Source of the DNA: Austropuccinia psidii
Lineage: Eukaryota; Basidiomycota; Pucciniomycetes; Pucciniales; Sphaerophragmiaceae
Length of the DNA: 64,000 bases
Assembly: GCA_023105745.1 (NCBI GenBank)
Contig: JALGQZ010000011.1
Location: forward strand, 46,034,698-46,098,697
Direction: 5' to 3'
A program made the translations under genes and the position numbers. This document shows positions 11,623 to 21,700 of the stretch, one piece after another. Every line of letters begins with the position of its first letter. Positions within the stretch are counted from its first letter, which is position 1. Below the pieces are notes generated by a model that saw only the letters and a program-made list of their open reading frames with translations, did no database searches and had not been told where the DNA came from.

Positions 11623-14007
11623 TGTGGGAACTCCTCTTGTGTGGGATAAATGAGGCAGTACCTGGAAGGGGAAATTACAATAAAACAGTTTTGAATTGCT
11701 GTTCAAGATTGTAACCCTTGCTCTGCTTGTGTGTCAGAATAATCTGAACTGCCCTTCCTGAAAATGCTGAATTATCTTGACTTGAGTTCACAATCAATTT
11801 ATTTTATTTGATGGTGGCTTGTCAGAAAAGTATATTCAACAGACTCTATCAGACTTTGTTTGATCTGGGAACAATGGTTAGTAAACCTTAACACAAGTAA
11901 ATAAAGATATAAAACTGGAGAAAAGACTTCTTTTAATTCCTTTACTGAGAGCAGTAACACCTTGAGGGATTTCCAATTCTTGATGATAACACTGTTGATA
12001 ATATGATAACTGATAATAACAAACACTACTATATTTATTTTAGGGTTTAATAATTTTATGATGATAACCTGGGATAACAGACACTACTATTGTTCAATTT
12101 ACTACTGAGCTTGGCTACTGAGTAAAGAACCTTGTCAATGGGATGGATTTATAAAATAATGTAGACCAACTGTTAACTACTATTATCTATAAAACACCCA
12201 GACAATGCTACTGAGCTTAGCTACTGAGCAGATTTAGGAATGGAGGTAGTCAATGAGATGATTTTATGAATTAAAGTAGACCAACTGTTAACTACTATTA
12301 ATTATAAATCACTCAGACAGTGCTACTGAGCTTAGCTACTGAGCAGAATTTAGGAATGGGGTAACAATATCAATGGGATAGTCAATGAGTTTAATTTATA
12401 AATCAATGTAGCCCAGCTGTTATCTACTATTAATTATATAAAGAAGACTCAGACAGTGCTACTGAGCTTAGCTACTGAGCAAAAATGGGATGGAGATAGT
12501 CAATGAGATGAGTTTATGAATTAAAGTAGACCAACTGTTAACTACTATTAATTATAAATCACTCAGACAGTGCTACTGAGCTTAGCTACTGAGCAAAATT
12601 TAGGAATGGGGATGGGATAACTATACTACTGAGCTTTAGCTACTGAGTATTCCTAAAAAATTAGGATAATGTGGATGGATGGAGGGGATTTCCCTCAGAA
12701 AAAATATTAAGAAGTTACGTTTTTGTGATGGACCTCTGTCTAGGCCATGAGGAAAAAAGAATTGAGGGGGGGAGGGGACCTCTATTTATAGTTTTTGGGG
12801 CCTCCATGGGAGTGTCAAAAAAAAGGGGACTTAGAATTTTTCAGGTCTCCAATCTGGGTTTTTGACATGTGACCTGTATTATGAAATAAGGTTTGGTGGT
12901 GTTGGATCATGAGACCTGTATTTTCAATTGAGTTCTTGAAATTGTGGGGAAATGATGTCATTTTCTTATGTAATCAATTGAGTTTCCTGGGATCCTTATC
13001 TCCATAATTAGTAATCCTAGTTTAGTTCCTGTTGATGGTGTTATTGATGATGTCATTGATTATGTAATCAATTGAGTTTCCTGGGATCCTTATCTCCATG
13101 ATTAGTAATCAATTGAGTCTCCTGGGATCCTTATCTCCATGATTACTGTACTATAGTTTTCCTGTATTATCCTGTCTTTTTCTGTAACTAGGTGTCCTGT
13201 AACTGTAACTGTATTACAGTACACCCTTGTGAAACTTCTGTAATCTTTCTCTGAACCTTCTGTAATACTACTGTGATATCTCTACTGTCTAATCTTGTCT
13301 TCCTAGCCTATTTTCTTTCACATTTCACACCATTTTACCATCTCTCTGTACCCTAAATGTTGAATTTCTTCCTTCTAACATCACAATGATCACTCAAAGG
13401 AGTCAGAGAATTGAATACACCTGTACTTTTCTTGTTTCAATGATATACTAAGCCTGAATTAAACACTTTTCCTAGATTTAACCCTCTACATTTAATATTC
13501 ATTTCCCTCTCAAAATTAATAGAAAGACTAATTTTCATCTAAGTACCCAATTATACCTTTTTGTTATATAAATGAACTTTTAATTAATATTTATGACCCC
13601 TATTATGCTACAACTCTGCCCTGGAATTTAATTCCATGCATCCTCATTGTAACTAGAACCTTCTGTGCTGTAGTATATTTTTGTTGATTTTTACTACCCA
13701 CAAAATTTAAAGAAAATTGAAGTAAAATAAATTAAGAAATAAAAATATATATATAAAAATAATTTTTTTAGGTCAACCAATCCCTTGAAAGTTAATTCAT
13801 CTGGGTGGTGCATTGGGGTGTCACATCATAATTGTCAAGTTCATTTATTAACAAAAGGAATTTATTGAGTTTTGATGGTGTTAGTCCCTCTTATAATTTA
13901 TTTTGAAAAAAATAAATACTCTAATATATTGGGAAAAGCCTAAGGAAAATTGAAAAATATTCCTGCTTAATTTGTCCATTAATCCAAACTGGTACAGGTA
14001 TACCACA
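11623..14007 (-). repeat. 3' LTR of element C (2,385 bp)
   Basis: On the plus strand it runs TGTGGGAACTCC... to ...GGTATACCACA. It pairs with 24094-26478; the differences I saw lie near 13304, 13451, 13542, 13657, 13768 and 13993. It contains a tandem-repeat block. Short open frames inside (11799-12026 minus, 12671-12865 plus) occur identically in both LTRs only because the LTRs are nearly identical, and show no recognisable protein. Confidence 0.9.
12103..12645. repeat. Six-copy tandem repeat inside the element C LTR
   Basis: The motif CTACTGAGCTTAGCTACTGAG (minor variants) recurs at about 12103, 12208, 12323, 12459, 12573 and 12626. Between copies lies a similar spacer containing ACCAACTGTTAACTACTATTA. 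The same array is at 24574-25116 in the other LTR. Repeats of this kind in a U3-like region can be promoter or enhancer elements; that role is inferred only. Confidence 0.7.
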
Positions 14008-14020
14008 TCCCCCTCTCCAT
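14008..14020 (-). other. Polypurine tract of element C
   Basis: On the minus strand ATGGAGAGGGGGA directly abuts the start of the 3' LTR (TGTGGTATACC). This is the expected place and composition of the plus-strand primer of an LTR retrotransposon. Confidence 0.7.
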
Positions 14021-14784
14021 TTAATGCTGTCCCCAGCATTTACAGTGAGGATTAAGGGACAAATACCCTGTCCTGAGTTATCTTCTTCTTTTTGTTTTAT
14101 TTGAGTGAATTTATTTCTTTTATGTTGAATATATTATTACTATTAATCCATGATAGAAATAATGCTGAGTGATGTTATTATTTTTTTTATGCTGGTCATT
14201 ATGAATTTGGTTTATTCTTGAGGGAGAAATTATCCTAAAGAAAAAAAACTGCAGCTTCCATGAAAGTTTGTTGTGTTTCCTGATTGCAATTCTTTATACT
14301 GGTTTTTTCTTCATTCTTCTTCATTGATTTTAACTCCAAAGATATTCATTTCTTTTATAGTATCCTTATCTCTTAACTTGCTGTTGTGTCTTCCAAATTT
14401 TTTTTTATCTTCTTTCTTGTTATTCTTCTTCTTCTTTACTCTACATATTATCATCCTCTTTTTGATGAAAATTTCTTTATCCTACAGGATATCAAATAAT
14501 TGTGAGTTGATAAAATAAATTCCCACTATCCCCCAAAACTTAAAAATCACAAGGAGTGATGATAAGAAACAAGTTACCACCCCTTATTTTTTTTAATATT
14601 GAGAGATTTCTTTTTTTTTTTATAAATTTTGCTTTTGAAGTTACTTGAGGGTATTTTACTCTTTATCTTTAGTTTTTTTTTTTTTATTCTTGAAATATTT
14701 TAGTGGAAAAGGTTTGTTAATTGCCAATGGCCAAAATTGATTTTCTTGAGATGAATAATGAGGTTGAAAAAAATCTTGATGATG
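14021..14784. other. Non-coding 3' region of element C, first part
   Basis: AT-rich. An 81-codon plus-strand frame at 14273-14518 is Phe/Leu/Ser-rich low complexity and not convincing. No pol motif is seen on the minus strand, where RT and integrase would be expected. Confidence 0.5.
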
Positions 14785-15048
14785 CAGTTTAAGGTCTTAC
14801 TCAGGACCATTTCTTGAGTCTTGAATTTGTTTTGATAACTTTTTGAAAAGTGTAATTGATACAGTTTAAGGTCATGTCCAGGACCACTTCTTTATTATTG
14901 ATTTTGCTTGATTAAATTGAATAAAATATGTTTTGGATAGTTTAAGGTCTTATCAAGGACCAATTATTTAGGAGTATGTTTGATTATATTTAAGAAATAG
15001 ATTTTTTTAGACAGTTTAAGGTCATTTCAAGGACCACTTCTTGATTAT

Positions 15049-15087
<39 letters not shown>

Positions 15088-15314
15088 AATTGCTTGATGA
15101 AAGATAAAAAAATGATTTAGACAGTTTAAGGTCATGTCAAGGACCAATTCTTGAGTCTTGAATTTGTTTTGATAACTTCTTGATAAAAATAAAAATAATA
15201 ATGATGATTTGTACAGTTTAAGGTCATGTCAAGGACCATTCCTTGAAATTTTGAGATTAATTGATGAAATAAGATAAGACTGATTCAGACAGTTTAAGGT
15301 CATGTCAAGGACCA
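14785..15314. repeat. Seven-copy tandem repeat with a GGTC...GGACC core
   Basis: Copies of a roughly 25-bp core start at 14785, 14862, 14938, 15012, 15122, 15214 and 15290. The common part is AGTTTAAGGTC-(A/T)TGTCAAGGACCA with one or two changes. Spacing is 74-77 bp for four intervals and 92 and 110 bp for two, the 110-bp one being stretched by a poly(T) run. Spacers share TTCTTGA and TTGATTT. GGTC and GACC within the core can pair. There is no open frame. Confidence 0.8.
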
Positions 15315-15415
15315 TTCCTTGAAATTTGATTTGTTGTTCTTGTTAATGTTTTTTTTTTTTTTTTTTTTTATTTTCTTCTGGAATTGTTGACAGCTAGAAG
15401 GGTTTCAACCCCTCT

Positions 15416-15478
15416 CCATTTAATAAAAAAAATATTTTAATATAAAAAATATTAAAATATTTTTTATTTATTAAATGG
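15416..15478. repeat. 63-bp AT-rich palindrome
   Basis: CCATTTAATAAA at the left end is answered by an imperfect inverted copy (TATTTATTAAATGG) at the right end. AATATTTTAATAT and ATATTAAAATATT lie between them. Together they form a long near-perfect hairpin around a short A-rich loop. Confidence 0.7.
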
Positions 15479-15486
15479 TGCAGAGA

Positions 15487-15608
15487 AGATTTTATCCCCC
15501 TTTTTTTTTATTTTTTTATTTTTTTATTTTTATTTAATTAATTAATTTAATATAATCCTGTAATTGATTTATTTATTATTGATTTTTTTTTTTTTTTTCT
15601 TTATCTTG

Positions 15609-15646
<38 letters not shown>

Positions 15647-16103
15647 TTTATTTATTTTTATTATTTTGCTATATTATTTTTGATTATTATTATTATTATT
15701 TTTTATATTTTTATTATTATAATTTTTTTTATGTGAATTTAATTTATTTATTTATTTTTTTTAATTTATTTGATCTTCTTTTTAATATTAATCAATTGAA
15801 TTTTTTTTTATTTAAAGTTTTTTTTTTTTAATTAATCTTTTTTTTTTTTTTTTTATTTTTTTTTTTAATATTAATTTAATTTAATTTTTTTTTATTTTAG
15901 ATTTTTTTTTTTTTTTTTTATATTTAGTTTTAATTCAATTTAATTTAATTTTATATATATATATATATATTTTTAATTGAATTATTTAATTTTTATTTTT
16001 ATTTTTTTATTTTTTTTATCTTTTTTTTTTTTTTAATTTATTTTTTATATCGTTATTTATTTTTTTATTATTATTATTTTTTTTTTAATTTTAATTTAAT
16101 TGA

Positions 16104-16136
<33 letters not shown>

Positions 16137-16249
16137 AATATTAATTTAATTTAATTTTTTTTAATTTAATTTATTTTTTTTTTAATTCAATTCAATTTAA
16201 TTTTATATATTTTATATTATTATTTTTTTTTTTAAATTGAATTAATTAA

Positions 16250-16280
<31 letters not shown>

Positions 16281-16350
16281 TTATAGTTTATTTTTTTTAT
16301 TTTTTAATTTATTTTATTTTAATGTATTTTTTTAAAGTTTTGAATTAAAA
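15487..16350. repeat. T-rich low-complexity tract
   Basis: Almost only T and A, with many runs of 10-30 T, (TA)n near 15954 and repeated TTTAATTTAATTT. There is no gene content. Seen from element C's own strand this is poly(A)-rich. Homopolymer lengths here may be unreliable in any assembly. Confidence 0.8.
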
Positions 16351-16355
16351 AAAAT

Positions 16356-16460
16356 CAATACCAAAATAGCCGCAAGGCATTTTGTGTATTGAATATGCAT
16401 TCAGCTGTGCAGCCGCACAGCTGACCTGTATTGTTGGTCCCCGAAGCCACCCGCGCTTCG
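16356..16460. other. Three adjacent hairpins (inverted repeats)
   Basis: Hairpin 1 (16356-16391): CAATAC-CAAAAT-A-GCC, loop GCAA, then GGC-ATTTTG-T-GTATTG, i.e. 15 pairs with two single-base bulges and a GNRA-type loop. Hairpin 2 (16401-16424): TCAGCTGTGC, loop AGCC, GCACAGCTGA, a perfect 10-bp stem. Hairpin 3 (16442-16460): CGAAGC, 7-base loop, GCTTCG. All lie in a sudden GC-richer patch after 900 bp of poly(T). No protein frame explains them. Confidence 0.7.
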
Positions 16461-16599
16461 TATTTCTTCGTCGTCGTCGTCTTCTTCTTTTATTTTATTT
16501 TTTATTATTTTTATTATTTTTTTTTTTTAATTAATTAATTATTGATAATAATAATAATATTATTATTATTATATTTTTTTTTTATAAATCTTGTATTGA

Positions 16600-16766
16600 G
16601 CCACTCTTCACAAATGAAGAGTGGCGTTCCGTTTTATTCCCTCGCTGATCGGATCTGTTGCTAAGTACGTCTTTTTCTTTCTTTTATTTATTTATTTATT
16701 TATTTTTTTTATTTTTATTTTTATTTTTTCTTTTTGATCAGCTGACGATCTTTCTTCTTTTCCTTC

Positions 16767-16805
<39 letters not shown>

Positions 16806-16845
16806 GGTTTATGGTTTTGCCACTCTTCGGGAATGAAGAGTGGCA
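16600..16845. other. Two identical-stem hairpins (GCCACTCTTC / GAAGAGTGGC)
   Basis: A perfect 10-bp stem GCCACTCTTC/GAAGAGTGGC occurs at 16600-16625 (loop ACAAAT) and again at 16819-16844 (loop GGGAAT; the second extends to 11 bp with the flanking T-A pair). After each come a similar TTGC(T/C)A(A/G)GT block, a poly(T) stretch and a GATC-AGCTGAC-GATC hairpin, so this is a diverged tandem unit. Splice-donor-like GTACGT (16665) and GTGAGT (16874) and an acceptor-like TTATAG (ending 16806) bound the blocks. Confidence 0.7.
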
Positions 16846-16940
16846 CATTCGTTTCCCTTTAATTTGTTGCCAGGTGAGTCACACCTTCTTTTCGATTCTT
16901 CTTTTCTTCTTTTTTTTTAGATGATCAGCTGACGATCATC
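16736..16940. other. Paired GATC-AGCTGAC-GATC hairpins
   Basis: GATC, loop AGCTGAC, GATC lies at 16736-16750. GATGATC, the same seven-base loop, and GATCATC lie at 16920-16940. The second stem is a perfect 7 bp. Each follows one of the GCCACTCTTC hairpins, making the two-hairpin unit repeat twice. Confidence 0.6.
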
Positions 16941-17073
16941 GTTTTGATTTTTTTTTTTTTTTTTTTCTATATAATAATGTCTTCATCGCTCGGCCTCCCC
17001 CTTTTTTTTTCTTCATCGCCTCTCCTCTTTTCGCTCTCTTTTTTTTTTTTTTTTTTTTTTTATTATTGTAACC

Positions 17074-17589
17074 ATGCCATTCTGCCTCGAAATCGTTCGG
17101 TGTAGCCATGGTCGTCATCGCGTTGTATTAGGCCTCGATGAAATCAACTACTCATTTATTTTACCGTCGAATGGCATGCCCACATTTAACCTTCAAGCCT
17201 ACTCCGAACATCCCGATCCGATCGTCAGCCACCTTCCCGAAGCCTACGATTCGCCACCTGCTCTAAATTCGGTCCAAATCGACCGCGATCCTCGCCGACG
17301 AATTCGCTCCGTTAGTGCCCCATCTACTACGACATCCATACACTCTTCACCTCCTACGTCGCAAGAACCATCCACATCTCCTACCGCCGGCCGTCGCGAA
17401 CACCATCTGCAGCAGGAATTCGCGTACTACTTTCGACTATTCGACCAGGAGATGAATGACCTTCACGCTCACATGAAGCGATTTTTTCTTCACCGCGACC
17501 CCAGCAATTATTCCTTTCAGTACGAGCAACAAATCATCCGAAACTCGGTCCAATCCTGCCTTCATTGGTACCGTCACATGATTCAGTAC

Positions 17590-17629
<40 letters not shown>

Positions 17630-17742
17630 GTGGCTGATATGGGTTGATATTCTTCCCTTTAATTCGTTTATTAACCCTTCTATCTAGTGCCGCGGTTCGA
17701 CTCGCCGAGTCGCGTGAAGACGTACCGCCATATTATTTTTAA
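17074..17742 (+). CDS. Unrecognised CpG-rich, apparently spliced gene inside element C, antisense to it
   Basis: Exon 1 (17074-17585) begins AACCATGCC and encodes 170 codons. It ends at a GTACGT donor that opens into about 36 Ts. The acceptor CCCTTCTATCTAG ends at 17687. Exon 2 (17688-17742) continues in the same frame (phase 2, CA|T) through HAAVRLAESREDVPPYYF to TAA at 17740-17742, giving 188 residues. The protein starts MPFCLEIVRCSHGRHRVV. It has a Ser/Thr/Pro-rich middle (about residues 60-110), then a helical, aromatic- and His-rich C-terminal part (QQEFAYYFRLFDQEMNDL, SCLHWYRHM). I recognise no family, and no signal peptide or membrane span is evident. Codons use CGN arginine and many CpGs, unlike everything around it, which suggests a captured host gene fragment. 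Upstream GC blocks with donor and acceptor-like ends may be 5' exons. Confidence 0.5.
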
Positions 17743-18708
17743 CCAATCGTAAGTTTTTTTTTTTTTTTTTTTTTTTTAGTTATAATAATTATTATTTATT
17801 AACATTTTTTTTTTTTTTTTTTTTTTTTATTTACTTTAGTTTTTTTTTAGATCGATTGATGGTGGCCCAAGGGTTCTTGTTTAGCCACTTTTATTGTTTA
17901 CGGTTCGGCGATCCGCAATTTTTCTTTTCTTTTTTTTAGTTATAATAATAAAAAACAAATAAAAAAATTCTCTCTTTTTTTTTTTTTATTTTACGAGTCG
18001 GCAATCCTTTTTTTTTAGGTATAGTAATGAAAAATAGGAAAATATAAATAAAATAAATAAATAAAAAATAGTTTGTTTGTTTTTTTTTTTTTTATTATTT
18101 ATATATAAATATTTTATATTTTATTTTATTTTATTTTTTTTTTTTTTTCTTTGTGGTTTTTTTTTTTTTTTTTTTTTTTTTTTTGGATATCCAATAGAAA
18201 AAAAAATTAAAAGAAATAAAAAAAATTAAAAAATTGTTTATAAATAAATAAATAAAAAACTTATTGTGCCACCCCCCCTAAAATGAATATGAGAGAGAGC
18301 GGCTTAAGTATTTAATCTTAAAAAAAATTAAAAAAAATAAAATAATAAAAAAAACAATAAAAAATAAGACAAAAAATAAAAAATGGAAATAAATAAAATA
18401 AAATAAAATAAAATATAAGTTATAAAAGGAAATAAAATATAAATTATAAAAAACCCAATAATTAATTTAGTGAAAAAGATAATGAATCATCAATAAATAA
18501 TTAAAAAACTAAATTATAAATAAATTCATTTATGATTTAAATTAAAATACTAAATAATACATAAAATAAAATAGAAGTTAAAATTAAAAGAAAATGAATA
18601 AATAAAATAAGTTAAAATAACATAAGTAAGATAATAATAAAAAAAAACAGAAAGAAAAAAGAAAAAAAGAAAAAAAGACAGGAGTTGAGTTAAGTAATAA
18701 GTCAGCAT
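17743..18708. other. T-rich then A-rich low complexity with small GC blocks
   Basis: A GTAAGT donor at 17749 leads into poly(T). An acceptor-like run of T plus AG ends at 17850 before a GC-richer block (ATCGATTGATGGTGGCCC...), possibly a 3' exon or UTR of the spliced gene. From about 18180 the composition flips to A-rich, up to the stop of the Gag-protease frame at 18709. No RT or integrase is present. Confidence 0.5.
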
Positions 18709-21700
18709 TTAACATGACTTGAATTTATATTTAGCTCTTTTATTTCTTTTCTTCAGTCTTGGTTTGGTATTTATTTTGGAAAGGAAGTTATTCAAACAGC
18801 TGAGCAGTTCCCCTTTTATCCTTCTTTGGTCCATAGAAATTCTCTTGTTGATGTATTCCTCCATACTTAAAGTGAATTCAAAATCCACTTTAACATTCTT
18901 TAGTGTGAAATTCCCCTTTTCCTGAGTTTTTTTTAATTTCCTTTTATTGCTGCATCTTGGAAACTCTTTTATCTGCAATTGACAATCTTCTTTTTCATTT
19001 TGAATTGAATGTGAATTTTCTTCATTAATTTTATCTTTCTTATCAAACAATTTAGTGGGTTTTTTCAGAATTGATTTTGATGGTTTGTTTTGAATATTAT
19101 TCTTCTTTGATAAAAGTTTTAATTGTTCTGTAGGATTTTTAATTAGGTCCTTATCAAGAGAAATTACTGAAGGTGGTGATAATCCTTGGGTATCCCTCTC
19201 AAAGCCATAAATATGGGATAAATCCTCATATTCTGAACTGCATATGTCTCCTGGTGAATTGTTCTGGACAGGTATATTTTGGCTGATATCAAAAATGGGG
19301 CTTCCCAAAGATAAATTTTGAAGTTGAGGGGTATCCAGGTTTTTATTGGGATTTTGATCATTATTGAAGTATTCCCCAAAAATCAACTGTTCAAGGGTTG
19401 GTAATGGTTCTTCAAAGTTTTCAGTGAGAATATCATCATTTTTTACTAATAATGTTTCATGTATATCTTTAACATGTTTATTTGTTGGTAATGTGCAGTT
19501 TGATGGGATTTCCTGTATCAAGGAATTTATAGATGGTGAGGAGGTTTGAATATAATTTTTATTGTCAGAGTGTTCTTTCTTTGGATCACTAGTAAACTCT
19601 GGAATTAAGATATTTGATGTAGTAAGTTGTGGATCCACATCAAAACTTTGTTGAAGGCCTGTTTGAAGAACTGCTTGAGGTATGGGATATTCTTCTGAAC
19701 TCATTTCCCCCATATTGAAATATTCATCATGAATTAGGTCTCCTAGGGTAAATGGTTCTTCTTCATCCAATGGAGTGAGAGGGCTTGAAGCAGTATAAGG
19801 GGATCCTTCTCTTCTAGTCATCATTTCATGGAAATCCTGTTGTGTAAAGTCCATTATTCCTATACTAAACACTTGCATTCCTTCATATAGGTCTTCTGAA
19901 GATTGATTTGTATCTTTTAAGGCTGATGTACCTTGATTGAATGATTTTGGACTTTGATTTGATTCTTCTTCTTCATAAATTGAGGGTATGGAATTGAATA
20001 ATTGAAGCCAATTGAAATAATCACAAAAGTCTTTGCCCAAGACTATGTGGCTTGAATTTCCCTCCACCATGAATTTTAAGTACAGTGTTTCATTAGTAGG
20101 TAAGACAACTTGAACTCTGTTCATGATCTTCTTGTTGAACTTCTTATTTTCATTTTTTATTTTCTTTGATATTTGCCTAATCCCAATTGCTTCTGCCATT
20201 TTAAGAGGTATGCAGTTATATTCTAAGGTTTGATCCAAAAAAGCCATAACAGGGTATTCTTCCCATCCTATTCTGACATATATTACTGATTTTAATCCAG
20301 AATTGGGTGACAAATTAGCAAAGGGATCATTTTGAGAGCTTTCACTATCAGGGGTTGCTGTTTTGGTGTTCATTTCCAATTCCATAAAATTTAACTTTTT
20401 GATTACTTGGTCTAGGTCCAGAGGCTCTTGAGTTTGAATTGATTCTGTCTCTGATAAATTGGTTTCTAACTTTTGATTTGTTGGTTCCACTTCAGGTTCA
20501 GTAATAGTATTTTGAATTTTAGTTGTATTAATTTCTTCTGTAATGGTTGGTTGAGCTCCAGGGTATTGAAAGTCCCATTGAACTTGAGATTTATGATTAT
20601 TTTTTATTTTAAAAATTATTTTTGAAAAATATCTTTTGATCTTAGAGGACCCTTTCATCTTTGAATCATTAGAGTATTCTTCATTAGAGATTGCATCCTT
20701 TTTCTTTTTCCAATAAGTACCATTCTTTCCATATTTATTTGAAATACTTTTAACTAGCTGTTTTGGCTTTAAGCCTTTCTTTTGTACTGGTTCCACTTTA
20801 ATAGTGGAAGCTTCCATGTTAGAGCTATAAGTATTTTCAAATTTTGGATGGAGAAGAGGGTCATTATTGTCTAGGTTGCTAATTCTCTGTGAAGATACTA
20901 TTAATGGTTCAATTCTTTGAGGTTCCTTTTCTTTCACATGATATTTTGATTCATTTATTTTCTTGCTAATATAATTATTTTTTTCTTCAGTATCAAATTT
21001 AACTTTTTTGAGGGGTGATTTTGATTTTTGTCCTTCATTTTTCAGTTCTGTTATTCTAGCCATGTTACACATTTCCATTCCTCTGGGTGGTCCTGTGTGC
21101 CATCCTTTTGATTCAGGTGTACATATTGGTATGCACAATCTTCTTCCATCAGACTCTTTATAGCTGAGAATTTCACCTTGTTGTTGAGAGTGTTCAAGTC
21201 TGATACCATTATCAGCAAGGAAAGGTCTTCCAATGACTGTGTGAACAGCACCTCTGGCTACAAAGAAGTGAATTCTTCTTTCATCACCAGATGGTAAGAC
21301 AAGGATAGTATTTTCTGATAATCCCACAATTGCTGTGCTGTGACCTCCAATACCTCTAAGTCTCATGTTCAGAACCCTCATTGGTAGTCTTGCTTTGATG
21401 GATTCCACTTCTGGTATTATATTGAGTTCAGCTCCAGTGTCTACTAATGCTTTGACTATATGTCCTTCTTGTCCAACTGAGACCTCAATCATTCCAAGGG
21501 GACAAGAGTAATGCATTTTATCTTGAATGATTATTTCTTGAGTGGTTGTTTGCTCCTGACTATTGATTGATTTAAGAGACATCAAGTATCTCCTTTCTTT
21601 ATCTGAGAGAAATTTTAATTCTTGCATAAACTTGGGTGAGATTGAGATTATTTCTTCTACAGTGAGGTTAATTTTCTGATCCATGACCTTCTTCATGACT

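Noticed and set aside
12671..12865. 64-codon frame present identically in both LTRs of element C
   Set aside because: Identity follows from the near-identical LTRs; Gly/Arg-rich with no recognisable protein features.
14785..15314. CRISPR-like array appearance of regularly spaced repeats
   Set aside because: Spacers are themselves related to each other and vary from about 50 to 85 bp; this is a eukaryotic tandem repeat inside a retrotransposon.
16658..16924. Phe-rich 88-codon plus-strand frame
   Set aside because: Translation of poly(T); no codon structure.
16936..17118. Lys-rich 60-codon minus-strand frame
   Set aside because: Translation of poly(A) on the complement, overlapping the better-supported plus-strand gene.
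17631..17712. Possible tRNA- or SINE-like Pol III promoter (TGGCTGATATGGG and GGTTCGACTCG)
   Set aside because: The B-box-like word is the codons of exon 2 and lacks the final C; the A-box fit is loose and no tRNA cloverleaf can be drawn.
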